DNA of 64,000 nt from Acanthochromis polyacanthus (GCF_021347895.1 NC_067131.1:32688412-32752411), one strand, 5' to 3'; counted from the stretch's first letter, positions 50,161 to 63,400 are shown. Made by a program: numbers and translations. Notes: generated by a model from the letters alone, not told the origin.

Positions 50161-50560
50161 AAGACATTTTGTGGATTTAGGAATTTGAGGGTTTCGATCA
50201 AGCTTTTGGAACGTTTTTACCTTATTTCAGATGGTTCATGAATACTTTGGAACATTTAGTGCATTTTTATTTAATCTGATGCTTTGTTAATCATTAATAT
50301 AATGATCCTGATTTTTAATGCTAATATTAACACTTTGGAGGCATTTAATGGTAGTTTTTATTCTTGCTTTAATAAAACATTTGGACTACTTTTCTTTCTA
50401 TCATTATTTAGAAGATATTATTTGTTCTAGTGACTTTTTTCGGTTCTTTACTGCAGATTTTTACTGTTTGAGCTGATTTATAGTCATATAAGTTGTCTTT
50501 GGTTTGATTTGCAGGACCACGCGCACACGCACTCTTTCCTCCTTTTATTGTGTAGACAGG
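50161..50560. other. AT-rich intergenic
   Basis: No gene or recognised repeat seen. It leads into the promoter of the zinc-finger gene. Confidence 0.5.
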
Positions 50561-50762
50561 AAGTAAGGGAGGAGGCGGAACCTTTGTCGGACTCTGTTTC
50601 CCTTCGGAATCGTAATCGGTGAGTGTTCCGGTGGTGTGTTGTTGTCGGACCGGACTCGGTTCTTTTCTCCGGTTTTACCCGTTAACCGGTGAAACCTCCC
50701 GGAGCTCCGACGCTGATGCCCCTCGTACCGGGACCTCCAGCCGGTTAGCTTCCGCCCGCAGG
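50561..50762 (+). promoter_or_regulatory. CpG-rich promoter and leader of the zinc-finger gene
   Basis: CAGGAAGTAAGGGAGGAGGC (ETS plus GC-rich) near 50,560, then CCGGACTCGG, CCGGTTTTACCCG and other CpG-rich sequence up to the ATG at 50,763. Confidence 0.45.
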
Positions 50763-53175
50763 ATGAGCTCCTCCGCGGGGCTGCACACCCAGCTGGCCGC
50801 CGTCATGGAGTCTCTGGTCCACGCCGCGGTGGCGGAGCTACAGAAGCTGTTGGAGGTCAGTCCGGCCTCCAGGACCGGCTGCCCGGAGAGCGGAGCCGGG
50901 GAGGAGGCTCCTGAGCCGGCCAGACCGAAGACGGAGAGCCGGGAGACGATGGTGAGGAGGGAGAGGGTTAACCCGAGATCAGCTGCCTCAGTGCGGCTGC
51001 GCTCACAGCCAGCGGCCCGCCGGGAAATGTAGTTTTTATCCAGTAGAAATGTAGTACTAGTAGAAATGTAGTTTTAATCAGATAAATGTAGTTTTTATCA
51101 GATAAATGTAGTTTCAATCCAAACTTAAGATCTCTGGACTAAACAAGACATTTGAGGAAACTCTGATCCACATTAGTTTTTTAGTTAATTATTAATGTTT
51201 GCAGCTCTGATCTGGAGGTTAGCTAGTTTAGTTCATGAAGCTCAGGGTGTCTTTAACCGGCTTGAATAAAACTTGAATTCACTGGAAAAACTTCCACCTG
51301 TGGCCTGTGACCTCACCTGGTCCTCAGGTGCTGTTTGCGTCCGTCATGGAGGTTCTGGGGAACGAGGCTCTGGGGAAGATCCTGAACATCGTGGATGAAG
51401 GTCGTCTGCTGCTGGAGACCTCGAGGAGCTGCAGGAGGCCTCAGACCGCTGTCCTCAACGTGCTCAGCAACCTGAACGACGCACGAGTCGGTACGTAGGC
51501 CCCGCCCCCAGCCCGGCACGTCACGAGTCTGTACTTAGGCCCCGCCCCCAGCTTGACACGTCATGATGTCATTAACAGTGATCTGTGTGTTGCAGAACTC
51601 GAACACTCGTATGGAGTCCGACAGGAGAACTCTGATGCAGAACCTGCGCCACAGGTAAGACTCCACCTGCTGACTCACCTGACCTGTCTGTGGTGCGTTC
51701 ACTGACCTGACCTGTCTGTGGTGCGTTCACTGACCTGACCTGTCTGTGGTGCGTTCACTGACCTGACCTGTCTGTGGTGCGTTCACTGAACTGTCCCTGC
51801 TTGTGTTCTTGCAGCTGCAGATGAAGACAGAGGAGGAAACCGTGGAGACGCCGTTTGTGTTGGCGGTGACCATTAAAGACGAACACGGAAACATCGACCT
51901 GGGAGCCATCACTGAGAGTCAGTACCCAATCAATACCTGATCAGCTGTGATTGTTTAAAGTGCTGCAGCTCTGTGGAACCACAACGTGGTTCTGTATTTC
52001 TGCTATAAACCAGGTGGATCCATCCTGCTGTAGAACCAGAACCAGTTAAACATTGTGTGGAGACTTGTTGTTTCAGGTTTTAGTGTTCATAAACGACCAG
52101 TCAGATGATTTAATGAATGGAGACGTTGATAAACCGACTGAATGCGTGTTTTGCTGCAGGAGCGCAGCTGGAATCTTCTGAGGAGCCGCCGTCCGACATG
52201 CAGCCGTCGCAGGTTTCCGACTCGGAGTTCCTCCTGCAGAGCGTCACCTGGAAATGCTTCATCTGCAACACCTGCGGCAAATCTTTCTCCACCCAGAGCA
52301 ACCTGAAGTCCCACTGCCGCATCCACTCCGGTGAGAAGCCGTTCTCCTGCGACGTCTGCGGCCGCGCCTTCCGACAGCGGCAGAGCCTGCAGAGCCATGT
52401 CCGGACGCACACCGGCGAGCGGCCGTTCCAGTGTCCGGAATGCGGGAAACGTTTCTCTAAGCAGGCGCAGCTGAAGACGCACGCCATCATCCACACCGGG
52501 GAGCAACCGTACAGCTGCGACGTCTGCGGACGCCGCTTCAACCTGCTGCAGAACCTGCACCGCCACGAGCTCACGCACACCGGCCAGAAGGTGTTCGTCT
52601 GCAGCGTCTGCGGTAAAGGCTTTACCCGCGCCGTCACGCTGAAGACGCACCTCCTTATCCACACCGGACAGAAGCCCTTCAAGTGCGAGCAGTGCCACAA
52701 AACCTTCCGACACGCCGTCAACCTCAAGAACCACCAGCGCATCCACAGCGGCCTGCGACCCTTCAGCTGCGACCTCTGCGGGAAGAGCTTCCGGCAGGCG
52801 GTGAACCTGAAGATCCACCGCAGGGTCCACACCGGCGAGCGGCCGTTCAGCTGCCAGGAATGCGGCAAAACGTTCAGCCAGCAGAGCAGCCTGAACTCCC
52901 ACGGCCGGACGCACTCCAGCGAGAAGCCGTTCGAGTGCAGCTCCTGCGACAAGAAGTTCAACAACGCCAACAGCCTGAAGCTGCACCTGCGCATCCACAC
53001 CGGAGAGAAACCGTACGCCTGCGACATCTGCGGGAAGAGCTTCAGCCAGGGCAGCCACCTGAGGACGCACAAGAGGCACGTGCACGCCGGCGGGAAGCAG
53101 TTCATCTGCGACAAATGCGGAAAGAGATACTCGGACCAGCGCAACTTGAAGCTGCACAAATGCAGCTACGCATGA
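50763..53175 (+). CDS. C2H2 zinc-finger protein, 11 fingers
   Basis: Five exons: 50763-50951, 51328-51490, 51596-51654, 51815-51917, 52160-53175 (1530 nt, 509 aa). The N terminus MSSSAGLHTQLAAVMESL followed by HAAVAELQKLLE is a helical segment common at the start of fish C2H2 proteins. The second exon repeats the pattern (SVMEVLGNEALGKILNIVDE), suggesting a two-part helical oligomerisation region. The last exon holds eleven tandem fingers with TGEKPF-type linkers, from CFICNTCGKSF to FICDKCGKRYSDQRNLKLH. The final one ends H-x-C (CCHC) instead of H-x3-H, and the tenth has HKRHVH spacing. Likely a nuclear sequence-specific DNA-binding regulator. Orthology within the large fish family cannot be assigned by eye. 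Two shadow open frames run antisense to the finger exon. Confidence 0.92.
51680..51792 (+). repeat. 28-bp repeat filling zinc-finger gene intron 3
   Basis: Four copies of CTGACCTGTCTGTGGTGCGT plus TCACTGAC in a 160-base intron. The last copy runs into the polypyrimidine tract and acceptor (CTGTCCCTGCTTGTGTTCTT then GCAG). Each copy contains a branch-point-like TCACTGAC. Confidence 0.93.
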
Positions 53176-53415
53176 ACACACGCAGAGGTTATGTTTCAGT
53201 TGCTGGAAAATGGTTTGGCCAATCAGAGCCTTGGTTCTCCTGATTTACCCATGAGCCTCAGTGGCTGTAGAGACTGAAGCCCCGCCCCTCCTAATGCTGC
53301 TCTCTGATTGGTTGAAGCTGTGGATTTAAGTTAACCATGAGCGTTAGTGTAAATGTGTACATAAACACATTTTATAATTTTCTAAATGACGTTTTTCATG
53401 TATTTGGAAAATCTG

Positions 53416-53421
53416 AATAAA
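53416..53421 (+). terminator. Polyadenylation signal, zinc-finger gene
   Basis: AATAAA 240 bases past the stop codon. Confidence 0.6.
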
Positions 53422-54400
53422 ATCTAAAACATCTGGAGGAGCACATCCGTCCATCTGCCTTAAAGCTGCAGCACTCAGAGTTGTTAGAGTTCTACACAGT
53501 TCATAGATCAGAGTTTGATTTAAGGTCAGATCAGCTTTGTTCATCCTGGAGGAAACAGTCTGACCAGAGCACAGGGTAGTAGAATATACACATTTAGTAG
53601 TAAAACACAAGTACTGAGCGCAGAGTGTCCAAAAGACATGAATAAATAACAGTAACACAGTAACTAAATGTGAACAGTAGAGCAGTAACAGGACAAACAA
53701 AGTAAACAGAACAATAACAACAATAAGATAAGATAAGATAGACTTTATTAATCTCACAAAGGAGAAATTTAACATTACAGGGCTCTTAGAAACAAAAACA
53801 AAAAACAGGAGTGCAAAAGTCACGAAAGTGCAAGAACAAGTAGGTCAAAATTGACCCGTTTTAAAGTATGAAGATGTGTGTGTGGGGGGGGGGGGATATT
53901 GTCACAGTGAAACTTCTGATGTCCACATTTTCAACATTTTTGGGAAATCTTTTGGCAAAATTTTTACCAAAAGATTGATTTTTTTTCAGACAAGGAAACA
54001 ATAGTTTTTGGTGCCTTTAAATGAAGACAGCAGGAGGGTTAACAAACCACAAAATTCTGAATATTTAGAATAAACTTTATTTCTGGTGCTTGACAGTAAG
54101 AAAAGCCGTAATAAAACCTTAGAGAAGGTGTCAAATATTATAAATTATTATCTTAGAGGTCTTTAAACCAGCTGCACACAGCAGCCAGTGACGAACAGAA
54201 AGTTAATTAAAACAGAATTAAAATGATCCTCTGAATGGGAAAGAGTTCTGTTTGTTGCTGAATTCAGATTCTTCAGTTTATGTTCCTGCTCTCATTTCTA
54301 ATGGGCAATAAACCGACCACTGGCTGCAGTTCCTCCGTCCTGCCGCTGGAGGCGCTGTGAGCGACACGAGGCCGGACTTCGGTCTCTGCTTCCGGGTCTC
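53422..54400. other. Intergenic with interspersed repeat remnant
   Basis: 53,575-53,800 resembles a teleost retroposon 3' region: GATAAGATAAGATAGACTTT then ATTAATCTCACAAAGG. A poly-G run lies at about 53,885. No gene seen. Confidence 0.5.
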
Positions 54401-54497
54401 TGCTCGACACGCGTGCGGCCAAAAACACTCAGAGAGCCGCGAGAGGAGGACGGAGTTCTGCTGGTTGTGTGGAGACGGTCGGAGAGTCTGATCCAAG

Positions 54498-57400
54498 ATG
54501 GGGCCGGTGAGTTACAAGAACCAGAACCAGGGTCCAGAACCAGAACAGAGTCCAGAACCAGGGTCCAGACAGGAACCGACAGGCTAAACTTAGACTGGTT
54601 TAGACTGTCGGTTCTTTATTGGACTCTGGTTGCTGAGACCTGGGACACCCGGGTCTCAGGAACCAGAACCAGTCCAGAACCGACAGTTTAAACCAGGGGT
54701 GTCCAACATGAGGCCCGTGGGCCAAAAGTGGTCCTCCAGAGGGTCCAATCCGGCCCTCAAAGTGTAAAAATTACAGAGAAGACACTAACTGCAGATTGTA
54801 AATTAGTAAAACTATAAATTTAAAATCATTTCTAGACCATGACAAGTTGTTTGGATCAGAAAGTAAAATACTAGATTGTTCTTTGTTCTTTTGTCGTTTT
54901 GTCTCATTTTTGTAACATTTTGTCTCGTTTTTTGTCTGACTTTTGTCTTTTTGTTTCTCGTTTTTGTCGTTTTTTTTGTTTTGTGTTAACTTTTTCTAAT
55001 ATTTTGTCTTTTTTGTTGTTGCTTTTAGTCTTGTTTTTTGTCATTTTGTAACTTTTTTGTGTAATTATTTGTAATTTTTTTCGTTTGTTTTGTGTCGTGT
55101 GTCTCATTTTCGTGATATTTTAACTTATTTTTGTAGTTTTTTTGTCTTTTCTGTCTTGGTTCGTGTCATTTGTCTAATTTTTAGTCGTTTTGTGTATCAT
55201 TTTGTAGTATTTTGTCTTGTTTTTGTTGTTTTTTACTTTTTGTCTAGTTTTTGTCCATTTTTTGCCGCTTTGTAACTTTTTTATCACATTTTTTATCTTT
55301 TTTTGTGTCATTTGTCTTTTTTGTCCATTTTTGTTTTTGTTTTTCTCAGTTGTGTCATTTTGTGTCTTATTTTTTGTAATACGTTGTTTTTATTGTTTTG
55401 TGTTTTCGTTTTTTCATGACTTTGACTCCCGTGGTCTAATTTGTAATCAGGTTTCCTGAGTCCAGACAGGAAACTGGATTTCCAAATGTATTCATCATGA
55501 ATCCGTTTAATTTAGGATTAGTAAGTTGCTCATGTTTAACAGGAACCTCTGGGGATGTTTGGAGTGTTTTTAAATTCTATAATTATTTTATTTTCTTTAT
55601 TTCCACCATCTGTGTGGTTTTATTTTCATATTTTCATCCAGAAACAAACTGAAGGAACGACTCATTCAATGACTGAACAGGAAACGGTGGATTTTGTTTT
55701 TCTCATTAGAATCTGACTAAAATGTAAAATAATAAAATCTAACATCTGCAGATGTTGTGTTTCTACTGCCAGCATTTAAAAAAAATAAAATGTTCCAGTA
55801 AAGATCCTCAGTCATCCAGTCCTGGTGGTCGGAGGAGCTTCAGGAAGAAATCCGCTGGACGTTCTCTGGTAGAACCTTCTAGATGCTGGTCTTCTAGAAC
55901 CTATCAGAGACGTCCAGTTGAGCTTCTTGAAGACGACAACCTACAAGGTCCAGACAGGAACCGGCAGTCGTGTTGGTTCCTGTCTGGACCTTGTAGGTTA
56001 TCGTCTTCCAGAACCGACCAGAGAAGTCCAGCTGATTTCTTCCTGAAGCTGCTATGAAGATAAAGTGTTTCCAGAAGATGACTGAAGGGCCATGGAGCAC
56101 CTTCTGTCAGTATCTCTGGTACTTTGAGCAGGTTTAACAGCTCTGGTTCTCTGTTCCGTCTCCAGCCTCGGTCCAAGAAGCGCCGGCCGACGTTCCGCCG
56201 CCTGCTGAAGACCAGCGGCGTGAAGCTGGAGAACAAGCTGAAGAACCGGCAGATGAAGCAGCAGAACGTCGCCAAGAAGCAGCGCAAAGAGCAGAAGAGG
56301 CTGCGACAGGCGGTGAAGGGCGTGGCCTCAGACATGCCCCGCCCCCTGGAGACCTACCGCAGCCCACCAGGTGAGAGGCACCTGGATAACACCTGGATCC
56401 CTCTCTGTAGCTGCAGCTCCTTTCACAGGAGAACTCTAGAAGATCCTCAGATCTGCAGGCTTCAGGAGGAAAACATTCCGTTAGTTGGATTATTTATTGA
56501 TCATGACGGATCGATCAGTTTGGTTCCTTACAGCTGGTATCAGTTATTGGTGATCAGGCCGATGGTTCGTAACCATGGTACCAAACTGAACATGAACAGT
56601 AGAACTAGGAGTGAAGGTCTGAGCTTCACGCTACGCTACAACGCTGTTTACTGATCGATCAGTTGAGATCAATAACCGTTCTGTCTGTTCTTCTCTTTTC
56701 TTTGCCTCTGAGCTCCACATCTTAAAGCTTTATTAGTTTATGTTTCCAGACTCTGGTTAATCTGTGGCTGCCCGCCAACTCAGCTGTTGGCATTAGCATA
56801 GCATTAGCTAGCTAATGTCCTGATCTGTGTTGATGTTTGTGTTGTTTGTTTGTGTTTGTGTTGTTTGTGTTGATGTTTGTGCTTTTAGTTCAGTCTCTGG
56901 TTGTTTTTCAGTCACTTAAACAGAGTTAAAGTTAATCTGACTTTGGAAACATGCTATGCTGCTACAGCTAGCGTTAGCCGCAGGCTAAGAGCTGCGGCTA
57001 GCATCTCAGTGTTAGCATTAGCTTAGCAGCATCAGCACTTGTTAACACCTACAGAGAGTTACTGGTCTTTTCTGTGTAACAGGAAGTCTGGTGTCCTGCT
57101 GTTTGCTAAACCCTCAGTACTTCCTGCTAGTGATCTCATTGGTTTCTCCAAGTAAACAGTAGTTGTGATTGGCTGTCAGTCATGTTGTGTAACAGCCAGT
57201 CAGATAGCAGCACTGTACACTGGTAGCAGATTTAGACATGACGCAGCAAATTTGAACATGGAGCAGATTTAAACATGACGCAGAAGATTTAAACATGACG
57301 CAGCAAATTTGAACATGGAGCAGATTTAAACATGATGCAGCAAATTTAAACATGGAGCAGATTTAACCATGACGCAGCAAATCTAAACATGGATCAGATT

Positions 57401-60400
57401 TAACCATGACACAGCAAATTTAAACATGAATCAGATTTAACCATGATGCAGCAAATTTAAACATGGATCAGATTTAACCATGACGCAGCACATTTAAACA
57501 TGGATCAGATTTAACCATGACACAGCAAATTTAAACATGGATCAGATTTAACCATGACGTAGCACATTTAAACATGGATCAGATTTAACCATGACACAGC
57601 AAATTTGAACATGGATCAGATTTAACCATGACGCAGCAAATTTAAACATGGAGCAGATTTAACCATGATGCAGCAAATCTAAACATGGATCAGATTTAAG
57701 CATGACGCAGCAAATGTAAACATGGATCAGATCTAACCATGATGCAGCAAAATTAAACATGGATCAGATTTAACCATGACGCAGTAAATTTAAACATGGA
57801 TCAGATTTAACCATGACACAGCAAATTTGAACATGGATCAGATTTAACCATGACGCAGCAAATTTAAACATGGAGCAGATTTAACCATGGCGCAGCAAAT
57901 TTAAACATGGATCAGATTTAACCATGACACAGCAAATTTGAACATGGAGCAGATTTAGACATGACGCAGCAAATTTAAACATGGAGCAGATTTAAACATG
58001 ATGCAGCAGATTTACCTGCCGTGTGTCTGACAGGTGAGGAGGAGGAGGAGGAGTTTCTGGAGTCGCTGCCCACAGACATGATGGAGGACGACGACCTGCA
58101 GCAGATGACCTCATTGGCCCAACGAGCCTCCTTCATCACCAGAGATCTGTCGTCATGGTAACACACACACACATACAGGATGCTGAGTTGAAAGTGGGCG
58201 GTTCCGACTGACTGACTGAGGTGTGTTTGTTTGTGCGTCGTGGCGTCCCAGCGGGCCGGTGCACGGCGGTAAGAAGCGCAGCTCGGAGGTGGTTCGTAGC
58301 TATGAGAAGGTTCCCAGAAAGATGGCGAGAACGGAGGAGAAGGAGGTGATCCACCTGCTGCCCATCAAAGACAAGACAGGACTGATCCCTCAGAGCATCG
58401 AGAGAGGTAACACGATACTGAGTATTGATTACTGAGTATTGATCACTGAATACTCATCACCTGAGGAGGAATTAACACGTCTGCTCTGTTTCATTCAAGT
58501 TGTAGAAAAGAAGCCAGAAGATGAAGACGAAGAAGAAGTTGCAGCTGAACCGGACGAGTCAGACAACGGTAACACCTCCTCATCTGTGACATGTTGACTG
58601 TAACATGTCCTGACTGTAACATGATCTGACTGTAGCATGTTAACTGTTATGTGTTGACTGTTGCCTGTTCTGACTGTGCCATGTTGACTGTAGCGTGTTG
58701 TGACTGTAGCGTGTTGTGACTGTTGCGTGTTGTGACTGTAGCGTGTTGTGACTGTAGCGTGTTGTGACTAGCGTGTTGACTGTTGCTTGTTGTGACTGTA
58801 GTGTGATGTGACTGTAGTGTGTTGACTGTTGCGTGTTGTGACTGTAGCGTGTTGACTGTTGCGTGTTGTGACTGTAGTGTGTTGTGACTGTAGCGTGTTG
58901 ACTGTTGCATGCTGTGACTGTTGCAACTGTTGTGTGTTGTGACTGTAGCGTGTTGACTGTTGCTTGTTGTGACTGTAGCGTGATGTGACTGTAGTGTGTT
59001 GTGACTGTAGCGTGTGTTGACTGTAGTGTGTTGTGACTGTAGCGTGTTGACTGTTGCTTGTTGTGACTGTAGCGTGTTGTGACTGTAGCGTGTTGTGACT
59101 GTAGCGTGTTGTGACTGTTGCATATTCTGACTGTGGCGCGTTCTGTTGCGCGTTCTGACTGTAGCCTGTTGACTGTAACGTGTCCTGTCCTTAGCGTGTT
59201 GATTGTAGTGTGTCCTTTCCTTAGTGTGTTGACTGTAGCATGTCTTGTCCTTAGCGTGTTGACTGTAGCATGTCTTGTCCTTAGCGTGTTGACTGTAGCA
59301 TGTCTTGTCCTTAGCGTGTTGACTGTAGCATGTCTTGTCCTTAGCGTGTTGACTGTAGCGTGTCTTGTCCTTAGCGTGTTGACTGCAGCATGTCTTGTCC
59401 TTAGCGTGTTGACTGTAGCGTGTCTTGTCCTTAGCGTGTTGACTGTAGCGTGTCTTGTCCCTAGCGTGTTGACTGTAGCGTGTCTTGTCCTTAGCGTGTT
59501 GACTGTAGCATGTCTTGTCCTTAGCGTGTTGACTGTAGCATGTCTTGTCCTTAGCGTGTTGACTGTAGCATGTCTTGTCCTTAGCGTGTTGACTGTAGCG
59601 TGTCTTTTCCTTAGCGTGTTGACTGTAGCGTGTCTTGTCCTTAGCGTGTTGACTGTAGCGTGTCTTGTCCTTAGCGTGTTGACTGTAGCGTGTCTTGTCC
59701 TTAGCGTGTTGACTGTAGCGTGTCTTGTCCTTAGTGTGTTGACTGTAGCGTGTCTTGTCCTTAGTGTGTTGACTGTAGCGTGTCTTGTCCTTAGCGTGTT
59801 GACTGTAGCATGTCCTCTCGTTTCTCCTCCTGTCCAGAGGTGGCGCTGCCTCAGCTGACTCCGGCTCAGATAGAGCGGCTCAGAGTGGAGAAGATCAACC
59901 AGAAGAAGATGACCATCGGCAGCCTGGGATCAGCCATTGTGTCCGACCCCATCAGCAGCGTAAGACCGAGGTTCTGGTCCAGACTGGAATCAGAACCACT
60001 TCTAATGGGGTGGTGGTGTGATGAGATTTATAGGGGCGGTACATGATGTTTAAAGGGGCAGTACGGGTGATTTTAATTGGCGGAACATGTGATTTAAAGG
60101 GGCGGTACGTGATTTTCTGTCGACTTTTCAGGTGAAGCGGCTGAAGGAGCTGAGGGGGATGCTGATGGAGGCCGACCCCAGCGTGGCGGTGACCGTCAGG
60201 AAGCTGGTGATGGTTTCTCTTATGGAGATCTTCAAAGACATCGTTCCCACCTACAGGATCCGACCGCTGACCGCCGCAGAGAAAACCGCCAAGGTACCAG
60301 CGATCCAGATTCAATTCAATTCAATTTTATTTATATAGCGTCAATTACAGTCAACTCGTCTCAAGACGCTTTCCAGAACCCATATGCCTGACCCCCAGAG

Positions 60401-63400
60401 CAGCCCAAAGGAGACAGTGGCAGGAAAACACCCTTTTAACAGGGAAGAAACCTCGAGCAGAACCCGGCTCTATATAGGGGGGACCCATCTGCCTGCTGGC
60501 TGGGGGGGTTGAGAAGGACAGAGGAGGGCAAGGGGGAGGGATGGGAGAAGAGGGAGGGGTGGGAAAGCAAGGAAAACACAACACACATTTGGATACATGC
60601 ATGACAGGATATGTGACACAGACAAAGTATAAGCTAACATTGAAAACTGACTCATAGTTTACTCTGATGATGTACGGCTCTGACATTAAACATACTCCAT
60701 ATATAGCTAGCAGTAAAATTCAAACAGTATGTAAGTTAGCATAACAGTATAGTGAAGGCAATGCAGAGTTGACTGGTGGAAAAAGGGAGTTGGAAGCAGA
60801 GGGCTGGAGGAAGGTCTGCAGCAGCATCCCACAGTGGACATGATGGAGACTGGACCAGCTGGTGGAACATCAACCACAGATCTGAAGCATCCAGCTCTGG
60901 GACCAGGGACACTCAGAGAAATAGCACAGGGGCAAACAGAGTGAATGTACTGCAATAACGGTATACATATTAAATGTAAAGGTAGATAGAGAAGGGCTCA
61001 GTGCGTCAAGAGAAGTCCCCCAGCAGCCTATAGGCCTATAGCAGCATGACTAGAGGCAGAACGAAGGGACGTCCAAGAGGGAGTCAGCTGTGCAATGAAG
61101 ACACAAGCCGAACCCCTGTGGGTCACCCAGTCAGCCCCAACTATAAGATTTGTCAAAAAGGAACATTTTCAGCCTGGTCTTAAAAATAGAGAGGGTGTCT
61201 GCCTCCAGAACCCAAACTGGGAGCAGGTTCCACAGGAGAGGAGCTGATAACTGAAGGCTCTGCCTCCCATTCTACTTTTAGAAATTCTAGGAACAACAAG
61301 TAAGCCTGCAGTCTGAGAGCGAAGAGTTCTACTAGGATAATAAGGTACTATCAGATCTTTAAGATATGATGGAGATTGGTTATTAAGAGCTTTATATGTC
61401 AGAAGAAGGATTTTAAATTCTATTCTGGATTTAACAGGAAGCCAGTGAAGAGAAGCAAGTATAGGGGAAATATGATCTCTTTTGCTAACTCCTGTCAGTA
61501 CTCTGGCAGCAGCGTTTTGGATCAACTGTAGATGTTTGAGAGAACTATTTGGACAACCCGATAATAAGGAATTGCAATAGTCAAGCCTGGAAGTCACAAA
61601 AGCATGAACTAATTTTTCTGCATCACTCTGAGACAGAATGTTCCTGATCCTTCAGACCCGGGTCTGTTAGTGAATATATCGAGGTTGGTAGATGTTGACC
61701 GTTGTTCGCTTGCTGCAGGTAAAGAAGGAAACTCGGCAGCTGCGGGAGTTTGAGGAAGGCTTGGTGAGTCAGTACAAGTTCTACCTGGAGGACCTGGAGC
61801 AGACCATCAAAGGTAGGACCCGGCCCGCCCACACCTGTCCTCTGCTCAGCATCAGAGTGTGATCTTCTCCTCCGTCTGCAGACTGGAAGCAGAAGAAGAA
61901 GAAGCGCAGCCAGGCGGTGGGCTTCGAGTCGTACCGAGGCCTGGCTGAGGTGGCCGTCCGCTGCCTCTGTGAGCTGCTGCTCGCTCTGCCGCACTTCAAC
62001 TTCCACAACAACATCATCGTGGTGCTGGTTCCTCTGATGACCGACCCGGACAAGAAGGTAAGAAAACTCCAGAGTATCATCTCACAGTAATCAGATTACT
62101 ACTAACAGAACAGGATGTTCTTTGATGTCTCATTATGAACTACCACTCTGTATCTCTACATTCAATCAGCAGCTTTAGGCTGATAGCAGCTTCATCCCTT
62201 CAGTCCTGAGCATGGAGGAGACCAGAGTCCACTCGTTTCTGCTCACATCTTCTCACATTCTTCTGTGTTCTTCAGCTGCTCTCTGCTGGAGGGGTAGTGT
62301 TGCTCTACCTTTCTCTGGAGAACACCTCAAAGGTTCTGCTGGCTTCAGGACTCACACTGTCCAGGTCCTGGTTCCACTTGGTTCTAGTGGAAAAGCTCTG
62401 GTCTGATGTTGTTCTTTGGATGTTCTCCTGCTGGAATGTTCCTCTTCTTCATCTGGTCAGTCAGTACTCTGGTTCCTCCTCAGACCTTCATCTAGAAATG
62501 TCTTCAACACCTTCTGACCTCATGCAGCCCCAGATCATCACACTCCCACCTCCGTGCTTCACTGTCAGGACCATCCATCCACTGTGGTAGTCCTGGTCAG
62601 GTTCTCACCAAACATCTGGACTCCATCTGAGCCCAACTCATTGATCTTCATCTGACCAGAGAATGTTCTCCAGCATCCATCAGGCTTCTTCTCATGTTCT
62701 TCAGCAAACTTTCATCTGGAAGTTTAGTTCTGAGCAGTAATCAGGTTTAGTTCTGGTCCTCCGTCCATAGAGGTTGATGTTCTGAAGGTTCCTTCACACT
62801 AACTCTGGTTTCCATGGAGAACCCCTGAACCAAGTCTGAAGCAGCTGATGTCTGTTTTTACAGCTGGATGGAGAAAGTAGTTCACTGTCTGTGGAGTCAT
62901 TTTAGGAGCTCCTTTTAGAACCATGTTCATCAGTCAGACGACTGGAATCCCAGCTGGATATAATCTCTATGAAGCGTTTGTTTATCAGAGTAAATACTCT
63001 ACTTAGATGTAATCTGATTACTTTGAGGTTGTACAATCATTTGACACTGAAGTGACTTAGCAGACTTTAGTAGATCAGCTTGATGTGATGCGTTCAGGTG
63101 TCTGTGTGTTCCAGGTGCTGTGATGCGTTCAGGTGTCTGTGTGTTCCAGGTGCTGTGATGCGTTCAGGTGTCTGTGTGTTCCAGGTGTTGTGATGCGTTC
63201 AGGTGTCTGTGTGTTCCAGGTGCTGTGATGCGTTCAGGTGTCTGTGTGTTCCAGGTGCTGTGATGCGTTCAGGTGTCTGTGTGTTCCAGGTGCTGTGATG
63301 CGTTCAGGTGTCTGTGTGTTCCAGGTGTTGTGATGCGTTCAGGTGTCTGTGTGTTCCAGGTGCTGTGATGCGTTCAGGTGTCTGTGTGTTCCAGGTGTTG

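Noticed and set aside
52087..53181. Long open frames antisense to, or out of frame with, the zinc-finger exon
   Set aside because: Shadows of the GC-rich finger exon; the finger frame has eleven complete C2H2-type motifs.
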